From Trichosphaerium sp. ATCC 40318 (taxonomy: Eukaryota > Discosea > Flabellinia > Trichosidae): DNA of 64,000 nt. The position numbers and the translations under genes were made by a program. This document shows positions 23,651-34,180 of the stretch, piece after piece. Positions within the stretch are counted from its first letter, which is position 1. Every line of letters begins with the position of its first letter. The notes below the pieces were generated by a model. That model did not search any database, was not told the DNA's origin, and saw only the letters and a list, made by a program, of their open reading frames with translations. Where the stretch lies: positions 186,001 to 250,000 of the forward strand of contig JALMLS010000256.1 in NCBI GenBank assembly GCA_038496445.1, written 5' to 3'.

Positions 23651-26156
23651 ATGGCTGAAGCAAACTATACCGATACTGATAACCCTTATGATGAGAGTAG
23701 TGAAGATATCGCCACACCTCGATGTCCCAAGGCTGGTATTGTCGTATCTGGCGTGAATACAGTCTCAGAAAGCGTTTCATTTACTATTAGTGCTAGTGGA
23801 AGAGTAAGTTTGTTAATCTTAACTATTCCTCACTAACTGTTTACAAGACGCATACAATTGAGCATAAAAAGGCGTCACTGTATCGTTTACACAAATGGGT
23901 ACTAAAAAGCGTCTATTGCTTCTAAAATCCATCTAACTGTATTATAGATACACGCAACGTTCCCTAATGCGTCTCTATCATCATTTCCGTATACCTTAGA
24001 GCTTACACAAGAATGGATAGACTCAATTGTAAATGATAAGATTATTTCGAATTGTTTTGAAATTAGAACTTTTTTCGAATTTTACAAGTACGTCTTTTCT
24101 TTGTAGTCACGTGGTTTATTGAAGTTACTTTTTTAATAGAATAGAGTCTGTAGTACCACGAAAAAATGGTGTACTTCATGTACATTTACTGAGAGTGTCA
24201 AAATTGCCAAAAGAAATGAACAGTACGCATGTTCTGTTTTTTCTTTTTAAATCGAAGAGTCATGTAGCTCACTTTCTTTGTAGAACTGCATTGTGAGCTT
24301 GAACAAATAGAACCTATTAACCCAAAAGAAGTTGATGTATGTTATAATAACGTTATATCATGTCATACTGATTGATATTAGGACGCTTTTGGATTCATAC
24401 CAAACAAAGTAAAGATTTTTACGAAAAAAACTGAAAGTGCAACAAACAGCCCAGATTTCTTTACTAGTTTCAAGTTTGATATTGTCAATAGTGCAGTACC
24501 TGTAAGATAACTTCCTGAATTTAGGTTTCTTAATACTTTTAGATTCGATTGACAGTGTACTCAGGAAAGCAATCTTTGGGAAGCACAACACTTTGTGCAA
24601 ACAATGCAATAAACAAATTAAAAAACTTCAAACTTCCTCTAAAGGTATACCTACACAACGCCTAATATACGATATATTGGCGATACTTTGGTTTATTAAC
24701 ATGTTCAATAGGGTCATGGACCTCATGAGATTAGTGGTAGAGTTCAATTTAAACTCAAATTCTATCCAAACAATTCAATCAAAAAAAGCAGTTGTGACAC
24801 ATTAGAGCCAGTTGTTATGGCTCCTTCTAAGAAAGTTTACTATCCTGGACAACTGATTAAAGGAAAAGTAACATTTAACCTTAATGAAGAGCACTTTAGA
24901 AAGATTAACAGAGTAATGATAGCTGTAAAAGGTACACAACCAAACAATTTAGCATGTATTGACACTATCACTGGTTAGGTATGCAAATTGCAACTTCTAA
25001 AGAGAACCCATCGAAGTATGGTAACGGCAGAAGCATAGCCGAACATACGTCAACTAAGTAAGTGAATGTAAAATGCTTGATCAGTAAAGAAAACTGAGAA
25101 ACTTATATCATTTTAGAAAAACATATACATTTATTTATGAAGCAGTACGAGCTTTTGACAATGCACAAAAAGTGTTAAAGGTATGAACCTCCCTTGTAGC
25201 TAGTTTTTAGAAACTATATAACTTGTAGTCTTCGTTTTTGCGGCTTATTGTGTATAGGCTGGGTTTACAACAATACAATTTAATAGCGGATATCATATCC
25301 CGATTAATGCACCTCCTACTTCTGTAGTTCATGGTGTAAGAACGTATGAGAATAAAACCAAATATTTCATAGAAGTAAAGTGTTTTGACAGCAAAGAAAA
25401 GGAATGTGGCGTCTGTAAGTACCAATGTTGGAACTGTTTCTTTTCCTAACTTTTTCGTTCAGACTAACTTTTTTCTTTAAGACTCACAAGACTTTACTGT
25501 TCTTGCACCTACACCAAGAGATGAATTATTCCAAGATGCCACTTTCAGTAAGACTTGTGATAAAGGAAAAGTACTATTACATATTTCACAGCAATATATG
25601 ACACCAGGGCAAACAATACAAGTAACAGTTGTAAGTCTTAGTTTATTAGTGAGTTTTCCTTCTTTTTTCTTATCTTGGTGTTTGTAGACAGCACCTCTGT
25701 TACTGAAATTGAAAGAACAATTCACCTGTAAGCTTAAGTGTTATAAGGGTGTGAACGGAAAAAATATAAAGCAGGTTATTGGTTCTAAGAGAAGAATAGA
25801 AACAATGGATACAATTGAAATGAAATGGGAAGCAGCAAAAGAACACAACAAAGTGTACGTATTTTATCATGCTTTTCTTCACAATCTTACATTTGTTTCT
25901 TCCTCTAGTATGTCTGTATGCTTCCCTATCACGTTAAAAAATGGCAATGCTATGATGAGTCATGGTGGTAACTTATCACCACTATGCAGTGTCTATTACA
26001 TTGTAGAACTATCCATCCCAACAAAATCTGGGTACGTTTTTTAGCTATTGCCAATTCTTCCTTCAACTTACTCTCGTATTCAGGAAGATAGAGTTCTCAG
26101 CGCCTGTAGAAGTATGTAATCCTTCATTTAAAACAGTGAAGAAAAACCACTCATGA
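23651..26156 (+). CDS. C2 domain-arrestin fusion protein (arrestin 1)
   Basis: About thirteen exons join in frame from ATG 23651 to TGA 26154-26156, roughly 550-600 aa. After an acidic head comes a C2-like beta-sandwich (GVLHVHLLRVSKLPKE, IPNKVKIFTKKTES, FFTSFKFDIVNSAVPIRLTVYSG). It is followed by an arrestin N-domain (VVMAPSKKVYYPGQLIKGKV, INRVMIAVKG, KKTYTFIYEAV, GYHIPINAPPTSV) and a C-domain (KVLLHISQQYMTPGQTIQV, LSPLCSVYYIVELSI). Arrestin-fold proteins of this type recruit receptors to endocytosis or to ubiquitin ligases; a C2 domain would add membrane or calcium-dependent lipid binding. No PPxY motif is seen. It is a paralogue of 42770-46110, which has the same domain order. Exon borders in the middle rest on frame continuity. 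Confidence 0.82.
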
Positions 26157-26431
26157 ATGCAGTCAAGACAACAAATACAAAATGTATACCACATGCGACA
26201 CAGGCGAAATAAACACCAATAAATTATTTATACGTAAACCACCTCCACTCACAAGTCAACATAGCCAATGTATAAGAACCCACCCAAATTTACACATAAC
26301 GGATTTTCAAAATCAATTGAAGAAGAGGCACTAGCGAGAAGCTAAAAAAATTTTGTGCGAGAACTACGAAAATTTTCAGAATAAGTCATACTTTTTTATT
26401 CAAAACAAACCAATGGTTTGTTAGAATTTTA

Positions 26432-28790
26432 TTACCAATTTAATTCATAAGTAACTTTGAATTGTTGGTACAAATCAGGGTGGTTAACTCTAAAAAAAAT
26501 CATAAGACTTGCATTCAATCAATAAAACAAAAAAAAAAAAGAAAGAGAAGAAAGAACGTACTGCAAAGCAACATGATCTTCAGCGAAACAAACGAAAATA
26601 GTGGCTACACCAGAATCTACAATTTGTATGACTTGTGTCATAACAACAAATCCAATAGCTAATCCAATAATAGCAAATGCAGCCCACCAGTATGTATCAG
26701 TAGTAAAGTTATCAAACAACATTAATCCCTAACATTAAACTATCAGCAAATTGAAAAAAAACTGCCTTTTATGTACCATGAATCCGCCAGTAATAGCTCC
26801 TACTATACCACCTAATAGGCAACCCATAGATAATACACCATCGATAATATTATCGTTCACAATGGCTTCTAAAGCGCAAAAAAGTTAAAAGAAAGAAAAA
26901 AATTCAAAAAAATAAAAGTAGAGTTTTAACAACGTACCAAGGCCGTCTGATTTAAATAATCTCCATGTTGCTTTAGCTGCTTGACAGAATGAATGTCCAT
27001 ATATGGCCACTTGAGTAAACGCATAGTGCTAAAAGACAGTTAGTTTTTGGTCCAAACCATACTCAAAAAATAAAAACCAAGTCATTACGTTAAAGTATTG
27101 GATTAGCCAATCTAAGCATCCAAGAATACAATCAGCGAAACAAGCAATAATAGCCAAAACGATGTTATTATTCTTTGCTCTGAAAAAGCGAACCTGTAGT
27201 GGAAGAGTAAGTAAGTGATTAAATGAAAAAAATAAAAAAAAACTTCTTGAAATCTAAGGAAAAAACAAAATTCGCGATCGCGATGTTTCTTATGTAACAA
27301 AAGTAATAAGCCTTACAATAGTACGAATAGTCTTCAAAATAGCTACAATCAAAGATCCGAAGCAAATTGACCCAAAAGATGTTGTTAACGCTCTAAAAAA
27401 AAAAACCAATTAGTTACTTGTTTAATAACTTGTTTCAATAAAAAAATTAGAATACCTCTTGAATGACGCAGCTGTTGGGTTTTTTGGCATACCGACAGAA
27501 CCAGCCATGAAATACCATGAAGCATATAGTCCAGAAACACCAACATGGAGTGTGTTTTTAATAACTAAAAAAAGCACGTGTCAACAATCTTAAAAAAAAC
27601 AACCAAAAAGCAGCTTACCTTGTGTGCAGTAGTAGAATGAGAAGATTAAGTAAACAGCAACAACATAACTGACAACACCGCTTGGGAATCTTTGGCAAAT
27701 AGCTACAGTCCAAACCCACAGGCAAATGTAAACAGCCTTTGAAAGAAATTAGACATTTTACGTACAAAAAAAACATACCATTACACCAAGAGTGGCAAAA
27801 GCTGATAACTGTGTTGCAGGGTAAGCAGAAACTACGCCACATACTGTACGAAGTACAGCAACAGCAAAAGGAATACGTGAACGCCATAACCAGTACATGA
27901 GTATCATGAATAAACCGATAAAAATCAAAATAGCGCCGACAATGTAACTTTCTAAGCAGAAAAGAAAAGTTACTAAGTGTTACACCACTAATAAAACTAA
28001 ATGATCTCTCGTACTAATGATAAAGTTGTATGCAGCCATAGCAAAGAACAGAAGGCAGTTCACTGCGAAAACGTAAGGAGTAACCAAGTAATTCGAACAA
28101 AACGCGAGTGACAGCTGTCACTGAACTAGTTTTTCCAGGTAGATTATACGTACAGACGATACCAGTGATAATCATCACATACGTGTACTTGCGAAGTAGA
28201 TTAATGTAGAGAGCACTGAAACCAGCGACAACAAGCATAATCGCTACAGCACTACCCAAAATACGCACTAGTTGCTTCTATTATGGCATTAACATAGATT
28301 GACCATACATTTACACGTACGCCATCAATTTTGACGCTTTCAATTAAGCCCGTGTCTTTACCGTCGTGAGCTAACGTATGACCATAGCCCAATAATCCGG
28401 CTTGGTTTTGTAAGTTTTGGGTACTTTGAGACTGTTTGGTTTGCGTACCGACAATAACAATGTGAAGTGCGAAAACAATAGCCCAGACGATATCCCTGTA
28501 AGGTGGAGTGCCTGGAAACTTGTTTTGTAAATCTGGTTGCCAGCTACCTAAAACGAAATAAGATAAATTATGCGCAAGCTGTTACCTTGCTCGTAATCAA
28601 CCGATTTAGTTGGTGCTCCATGCATCAAAGGTTGTTGCTGGTTATCGTTATACGGTGGTACAGGATTAGTATACTGCGGGTTGTACGGCGGAGGACCGCC
28701 CTACATGGTGTCATTCGTGTGTATTAATTAGAAACATACCTCCGTTGGTGGGTACTGCATGTTTGGATTTGTACCGTACGTTTCCGTCAT
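26432..28790 (-). CDS. Choline-transporter-like protein (CTL/SLC44 family)
   Basis: Start ATG 28790, stop 26432, about ten exons with short introns. The cytoplasmic head is rich in Pro, Gln, Tyr and Asn (MTETYGTNPNMQYPPTE, GGPPPYNPQYTNPVPPYN). It is followed by a first membrane helix (RDIVWAIVFALHIVIVGTQT), a loop with an NVWSIYVNAII segment and then a run of hydrophobic exons forming about ten helices. Late landmarks are ATIFVCFAEDHVALQ and the tail HPDLYQQF, which match the C-terminal signature of CTL proteins (CFAED near an N-H-P-E-L-Y motif). The family carries choline or acts at the plasma membrane and organelles; the substrate here is inferred from homology only. Confidence 0.85.
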
Positions 28791-29078
28791 CTCCAGAGTT
28801 GTTGTTAAAAGAATTTAATCAAAGCGGTTAAGTTTTTAGTAGATTTGTGGGAAAAAAGGCTATGTTTGCCTGAAAGGCTTACTATCCTTTCTCGCCTTGC
28901 TTTTCTTGCTAAGCTGCTTGTCGCTTTGAAGGAAAAATACTTGTGCAACCAGCACGCGCTCATGAGCAACAAGTCAGTAAACTAATATTAAATACACTTT
29001 ACTAAAGTACAACGCTTACAAAATGGACAATGGATAATTTTTCTACATAATCCACACGCAACATGGACTTGATTTTCT

Positions 29079-30991
29079 TTAGCGTATGGAAGACAACCGA
29101 CGTCGTTTATCGACATGCTTAGTTGGTAAATTACCACTTCGTTTGCCGCCTGTTTTTTGATTCTTATTTCTTTGTGTTGGACTCTTTCGCTTCTTTCGAA
29201 TGATTATGACTTTACGCCTTTTGGTTTAATTTGATTAGAAATACATCTTGTTGGACTGTTTGTACCGTCTTTTTGGTTTACTTACACCCTTAGAAGGTAC
29301 AACTTGATTTGAGACATTTTCTTTATCATCTTCTTCATCTTTGATAGCAATAAGCTTCTTGGATTGTTTTGACTTGAGCTTTGGCTTTGGAGCATTACTG
29401 GACTAGTGTTAGTACAGGATAGAGCTTGCAATTGCATTACTATACCTTATCTCGGCTTTGTTAGTCAATGTTGATTTTTTCAGACGCCTTGAACGTCGTG
29501 GTGCCTCTGTGTAGTCAATAGGTTCTGTAGAAACCTCACCAAGTAACGGATCATTAATCCAGTTGTTTGATGGTTCAAATTTAAGTTTCGTTGCTACTGG
29601 TGACGGAGGTGGAAGGGATTTAATGTCCACTAATAAGATATAAGTAAGCCTCTAACGAAAGACAGGTGTAACGTTGACTTACCACGGGGTTGCTTCAACT
29701 CATCGAAAAAAGGATCATCAAGTAGTAACAAGCAAGGTGTAGAACGTTCCATCTAAAACAAATCAGTTAGAGCAAATTCGTTATTAGTTAATCTATGTAC
29801 CCTTGCGCGTAGGCTCCTTAGTAGCTTGAAGTCCTCAGCGCTTGGTGTGAAGTTATCAGGCCAAGTTTTTTTCGCTGAAAAGAAAAAAACGGTTAGCGTG
29901 CTTCTGACTCTGAAAGAGGTGTGAAAAACAATACGTACACCGCAATTCACTAAGAAGACTATCAAGGTCACCAGTATAATCAAAAACGCTTGCACCTGCC
30001 ATCTTCTCGTTGCAGACAACCTGGAAGTCCGTCAGTAAACAAGAAGGCCCATGCGTTCCAGAAATGAGAAGAGAGAACGTACTCTGTCCTCTACTTTAAT
30101 GCGTGCGTGTCCAAAGTCTGTTATCTTTACCAATAAGCCAGAATCAGCGTACCAACGTGAGTCTCCGTTACGAAATATACAAACACGAGATCCTACTTCT
30201 CGAAGCAGTACGTTCTACAATAACCGATGAGTACTTTGGATCGTTACTGTGATATTGTAGATTGCTACCTTAGCATGTAAATCATTGTGATTGAATCCAA
30301 ACTCCTTTTGAGCAACATGAAGCGCGAAAACAAGCTGGAAAAAGACTTCTTTGTATTGTCTAAATGTCAGAGACCGACGTCGTTCTTGTAGAGTGAAATC
30401 AGCGCACTCAAGCACAAGATTCATGTATAATTCGTCGTCCTGGAGGCGTATAAGTGAAAAAAAAGCGAAAATAGCTGAAAGAGACTGGTCAAAAGAAAAA
30501 ATCAAAGTCGTACCTTAGCTTTAAACCAATCAACCAAAGTTACAAAATTCGAGTCCTCAGGGCTACACGAAGCGTTAAACCAATTTGAGCGGTTTATTTT
30601 TCCTAGCATAAAAATATGCCCGTTGAAAGTCGTACTTTGGGTAATAGTGTCGCATGTGGCGTAGTTTATTCAGTTGTTTGAGGATATAAAATTCTCTGTA
30701 AGGTTTGGCGGCTATATTTTTTGGTGACTTCAAATATTGTTTTTTAATAGCGTATTGGACTGGAGACTGCTTTGTTTTGCCTTTTGGTTTCTGTCTAACG
30801 AATAGTATTTCTGCATCTCGTCCATTTGCGTACCGATCTCTTGTAACGATGTTATAAGCTAAGTAGATGCGTTTTATAACGTACTCGCGAACTTGATACC
30901 GTCTTTGAGTTAAAAAAGAATCAGAGGTTTTTTTTGGTGTTACAAGTAGCGCAGTGCGTGTTGGGGATAGGTTCGGTGTGAATGGGTGCAT
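29079..30991 (-). CDS. Divergent protein kinase with basic C-terminal tail
   Basis: ATG 30991, stop 29079, about eight exons. The N-lobe is marked by YAIKKQYLK (catalytic lysine) and YREFYILKQL (helix C). The catalytic loop is FNHNDLHAKNVLL, split by an intron after HAK, and the metal loop is VKITDFGHARI. The H-N-D-L-H form instead of HRD-L-K is seen in haspin-like kinases and in kinases of large DNA viruses, so this is not a typical eukaryotic kinase. After the C-lobe come acidic and Pro-rich exons (DIKSLPPPSPVATKLKFEP, EAPRRSRRLKKSTL, DEEDDKENVS) and a very basic end (VIIIRKKRKSPTQRNKNQK), suggesting a nuclear, chromatin-associated protein. The last intron border is uncertain. Confidence 0.75.
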
Positions 30992-31273
30992 TTGTATGGC
31001 TTACTTTCAGTGCATCAGTCAATGGCGGCAAAATTTTCGAATATCTCTCGTTAAGATAGGCCTAACTTAATATCAAATTCCAGAGTACAATTGAACTTGA
31101 CTGCGTTGCTCTCTCACCAAAAGCATTACGAGGCCGAAAGGTCGGAAAGCTGAAATAAATTGTTATTACGTGAAGTACAACCCAAAAAACGGAACGACAA
31201 CACCTCATGTGAGGTTATAAAACTACTGTATTTTGAGCCTAATCATTTACCAATGCCTGACATATATATTCGT

Positions 31274-32104
31274 TTACTGAACTATCCTACCGTCCACGTA
31301 CATACGAAGAAAAGCAAGCTTTCCATCATCTGTCCAAACTTTATATTCACCATGTAATTCACCTTCAATGTAAGTACGTTGTGCGTGAATTTGTCCATTT
31401 TCATGCCATGAAGTGTACTCGCCAGTTTCTTCATCATCAACATAGGTGCAATGCGTGCGGAGCTGTCCGTTTTCATGCCATTGCTTATACTCACCATTTT
31501 TTTTATCATCAACTAAGCTGGTGTGCACATCGAGTTGTCCGTTCTTAAACCACGACTTAAACTCTCCATTCCTCTTACCATCTACAATCGTACATACAAC
31601 ACCAAGATTTCCGTTCTCATACCACGATTGGTACTCACCCTCGAACTCTCCATCAACCAATACTCCTTTTGATCCAAGTCTTCCATTCTCATGCCATGTT
31701 TTGAACTCTCCGTTTTTTTTCCCATTGCTGTAAGTACACTGCATTTTAGTCTGCCCGTTCTCATAAAACTGCTTGTATTCGCCATTCACCTCACCATCAC
31801 TAAAAGTAAATTGGAGAGAAAGCTGTCCACTCTTATAAAACGTATTGTACTTGCCAGCTATTATACCATCAACCATATAGTATTGGGAAGCCACTTGACC
31901 ATCACTGTACCATGTTATCCATTTTCCATTGCATTTTAGTTTGCTGTTGTAATGTGTACTTATTGCTGCTCTTTTAGACAACACGTGGAATTTATTGAAT
32001 ATTTCTTCGTCTAGCTCACAAATAAAACGTTGAATATCACATGGAATATCTAATATTGTAGTAGGGATATCGTCAGGCACGTTGGCCAATGGTTCTGTCG
32101 ACAA
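31274..32104 (-). CDS. MORN-like repeat protein with F-box-like head
   Basis: One long frame of 276 codons. The first 60 residues (DDIPTTILDIPCDIQRFICELDEEIFNKFHVLSK with the rest) resemble an F-box-type helical head. They are followed by nine near-perfect MORN_2/YwqK repeats of 23 residues (pattern NGEFKTWHENGRL). No ATG opens the frame: the first available codon is TTG, and a splice-acceptor-like TTTGTAG lies just upstream, so either a small upstream exon exists or the start has been lost. The remaining frame is undamaged, unlike the copies at 2990, 20530 and 33661. The start region faces the inverted F-box/LRR pseudogene at 32499. Confidence 0.7.
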   Translation of the reverse strand: MSTEPLANVPDDIPTTILDIPCDIQRFICELDEEIFNKFHVLSKRAAISTHYNSKLKCNGKWITWYSDGQVASQYYMVDGIIAGKYNTFYKSGQLSLQFTFSDGEVNGEYKQFYENGQTKMQCTYSNGKKNGEFKTWHENGRLGSKGVLVDGEFEGEYQSWYENGNLGVVCTIVDGKRNGEFKSWFKNGQLDVHTSLVDDKKNGEYKQWHENGQLRTHCTYVDDEETGEYTSWHENGQIHAQRTYIEGELHGEYKVWTDDGKLAFLRMYVDGRIVQ

Positions 32105-32498
32105 TGAAATATCTACAAAATGTTAAACAATTTTTACCAGTATGAAGCTGGATTAGTTTTAACTTGCACAATACGCAAAACAGCGTGTTTCGTTAAGGGT
32201 TAATTTACAATCAATTGTATTGATTGTCTAAGTCATTCAGAAATTCAGTTCTAGCGTACCTTGAGACATAATGCCGTGAAAGACTAAAATTTTATTGATT
32301 TTTGTTTTTTTATTGTTCTACGCGCTTGTTGAACGTTGAAGTACTCAAAGAAATAAAGGCCGTGTAGTTTTTGTTTGTTTATCTGGTTTCTATGAGTAGT
32401 TGGACAGTGTAAAAACGAACGCGACCAGTCAATGTCAGTCGGAGGTTTTGAGGAATCATTCAATCCACTTAAAAAATATCTCCACACTCCTTCAAATA

Positions 32499-33613
32499 AT
32501 GAATTTCTCCGGTTTAACAGTATCCCAGGCTCTGAATTACTTTCACAAGTACCATACGGAAGCTTACAGCAAAATAAAAGAAAACCAGCACGAACCATTC
32601 ATAAAACAAGTCAAGGACATTGTTAACATTGTAAATGGAAGCCTCATAAAACAACTTGATGAACTTCTTAAAGAACACGTGGATACAAAAGAGTTTATCT
32701 CAAGCGATATCCGGATATCTTAAAGATAAGACAGTACAATGGCGTGATGAATAATAGTATTGTTCAACTAGTAGACACCAAGGATACCACAATATTTTCA
32801 TTATTAGCTGGATGTCGCAAAATCAAAAATCCAAAACTAGAAAAAGTTCATGTTAATGACAATGATCTGAAAGCACTAGCAAGTGCTTGTCAAATTAGCT
32901 TCATTGATATTAGTTATTGTTATAACATAACAGATGAAGGTGTCAAAGCGCTCAAAGGTGTCCATAGAAAGGTTGATTGTATGAACACCTTTGAGTGCTT
33001 TAACACATTCGTGTGTAAGCTGTCCACAACCCTCAAGGTTGATTGTATGTACTCCAACAAGTGCTTTAATGCCTTCATCTGTCACCTGGTAACAAGATTT
33101 AAGTGAAATGCTCAATGGAACAATGTAGATGATTGTGTTAAAGCTTTGGGAGGAGTTCATACTATTCATCTATCTTATTCTGATGTTACAGATGACGGCA
33201 TTAAAACTCTTGCTGGAGTTCATTTTATAGACCTTGAAGACTGTCCTCAAGTGACGGATGAAGGCATTAAAGCTCTTGCTGGAGTTCATTATATAGACCT
33301 TGAGAACTGTCCTCAAGTGACGGATGAAGGCACTATAGCACTTAGAGGGTTCATACAATTAAGCTGGCCCACACTAATGTAACTGACATTGGCATCAAAG
33401 CGCTTGCTGGAGTAGTTTTGTGATGTGACAAATGAAGTCAAAGCACTCAAACGTGTTCATACAATTCATGTTGGTAACAATGTTACACGTGAAGGTATAG
33501 AAGCATTAGAGTATGTTCATACAGTCTACACATTTAATTGCAATGGTTTTACACAAGAATGTATTAACAGGCTACAAGCAGCGTCAATAATATTTAAAGC
33601 TACTGGTACATGA
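32499..33613 (+). pseudogene. F-box/LRR pseudogene, deleted and internally inverted
   Basis: It starts like copy A (MNFSGLTVSQALNYFHKYH) but after KEHVDT the sequence jumps to the end of the F-box region (near 32688). The splice junction, the F-box core and the connecting intron are gone and the frame shifts. LRR frames resume from 32744 and 33146. Bases 32967-33110 run backwards relative to the gene and encode LRRs on the minus strand. Further base losses occur near 33345 and 33415. It cannot make the full protein. Confidence 0.85.
32967..33110. other. 144-bp in-place inversion inside pseudogene B
   Basis: Forward LRR sequence stops at GTGTCCATA (32966). The next 144 bases match copy A only as reverse complement, and forward sequence resumes at CTCAATGG (33111) exactly where it should. 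Nothing appears lost at the joins. Confidence 0.85.
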
Positions 33614-33660
33614 GTTCCCAACTATAATTTGAAGTAAATAAAACTATTTCCTTACTTACC

Positions 33661-33735
33661 GATTTTATACCATTGCATCCATACACCATGTCGTTCAAGT
33701 TTGTCGTTGTAGTGTGTGTTGGTAGCAGCTTTTAG
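33661..33735 (-). pseudogene. MORN-like gene scrap
   Basis: On the minus strand these bases read AATNTHYNDKLERHG then VWMQWYK, closely matching the junction between head and first repeat of the gene at 31274-32104 (AAISTHYNSKLKCNG then KWITWYS). Only this short part remains. Confidence 0.7.
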
Positions 33736-34180
33736 ATAGTGTATCTTTTAGATAGAGTATGAAACATTTCACGTTAGCCTACGTTTGCAACTAATACGGT
33801 AACAATTGAGTTTTTTTACGTAAACAGAAGTAGTCATGTGATTTATAAAATCGATTAGAGTCAAATACCACAAAGTGCAATGCTTACTACTGGCCACAGT
33901 TTCTTTATTTAAAGGGAATCTTACCCGGCTGTGCCGTATATAAGCCTTGGTGTACATCAAGGTAAGATCGCGAATTTTATGCTATGTTACAGTTGTAGTA
34001 CAATCATGATTACTCGAATCAAAATCACTTTCTAGTCGAAATAAAAGGACTACAACATCTACATCAACATTAGTACGCTCACATTAAAAATATTGCAGTG
34101 GGTAACCACAGGACTATTCAAGTTTAGTTTTAAAACAATATCATCAACAAATCAATGTAGGTAAACACCTCGAAAAAACC
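33736..34180. other. Intergenic, no gene seen
   Basis: It could hold a further 3' exon of the MTO1-like gene, but I could not find one. Confidence 0.4.

Larger units (their letters stand above)
32200..33654 (+). repeat. Duplicated segment with F-box/LRR pseudogene, copy B (inverted)
   Basis: Inverted counterpart of 18494-20340, retaining about 250 bases upstream of the gene and about 40 bases of the 3' flank. It is some 400 bases shorter because of deletions. Beyond 33654 unrelated MORN-like sequence begins. Confidence 0.75.

Noticed and set aside
31446-31733. 95-codon plus-strand frame with repeated SPF motifs
   Set aside because: Antisense shadow of the MORN-like repeats at 31274-32104.
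18494-33654. Idea that the LRR repeats form a CRISPR-like or satellite array
   Set aside because: The periodicity is 60-69 bases in codon register with a protein consensus; no constant spacer/repeat structure.
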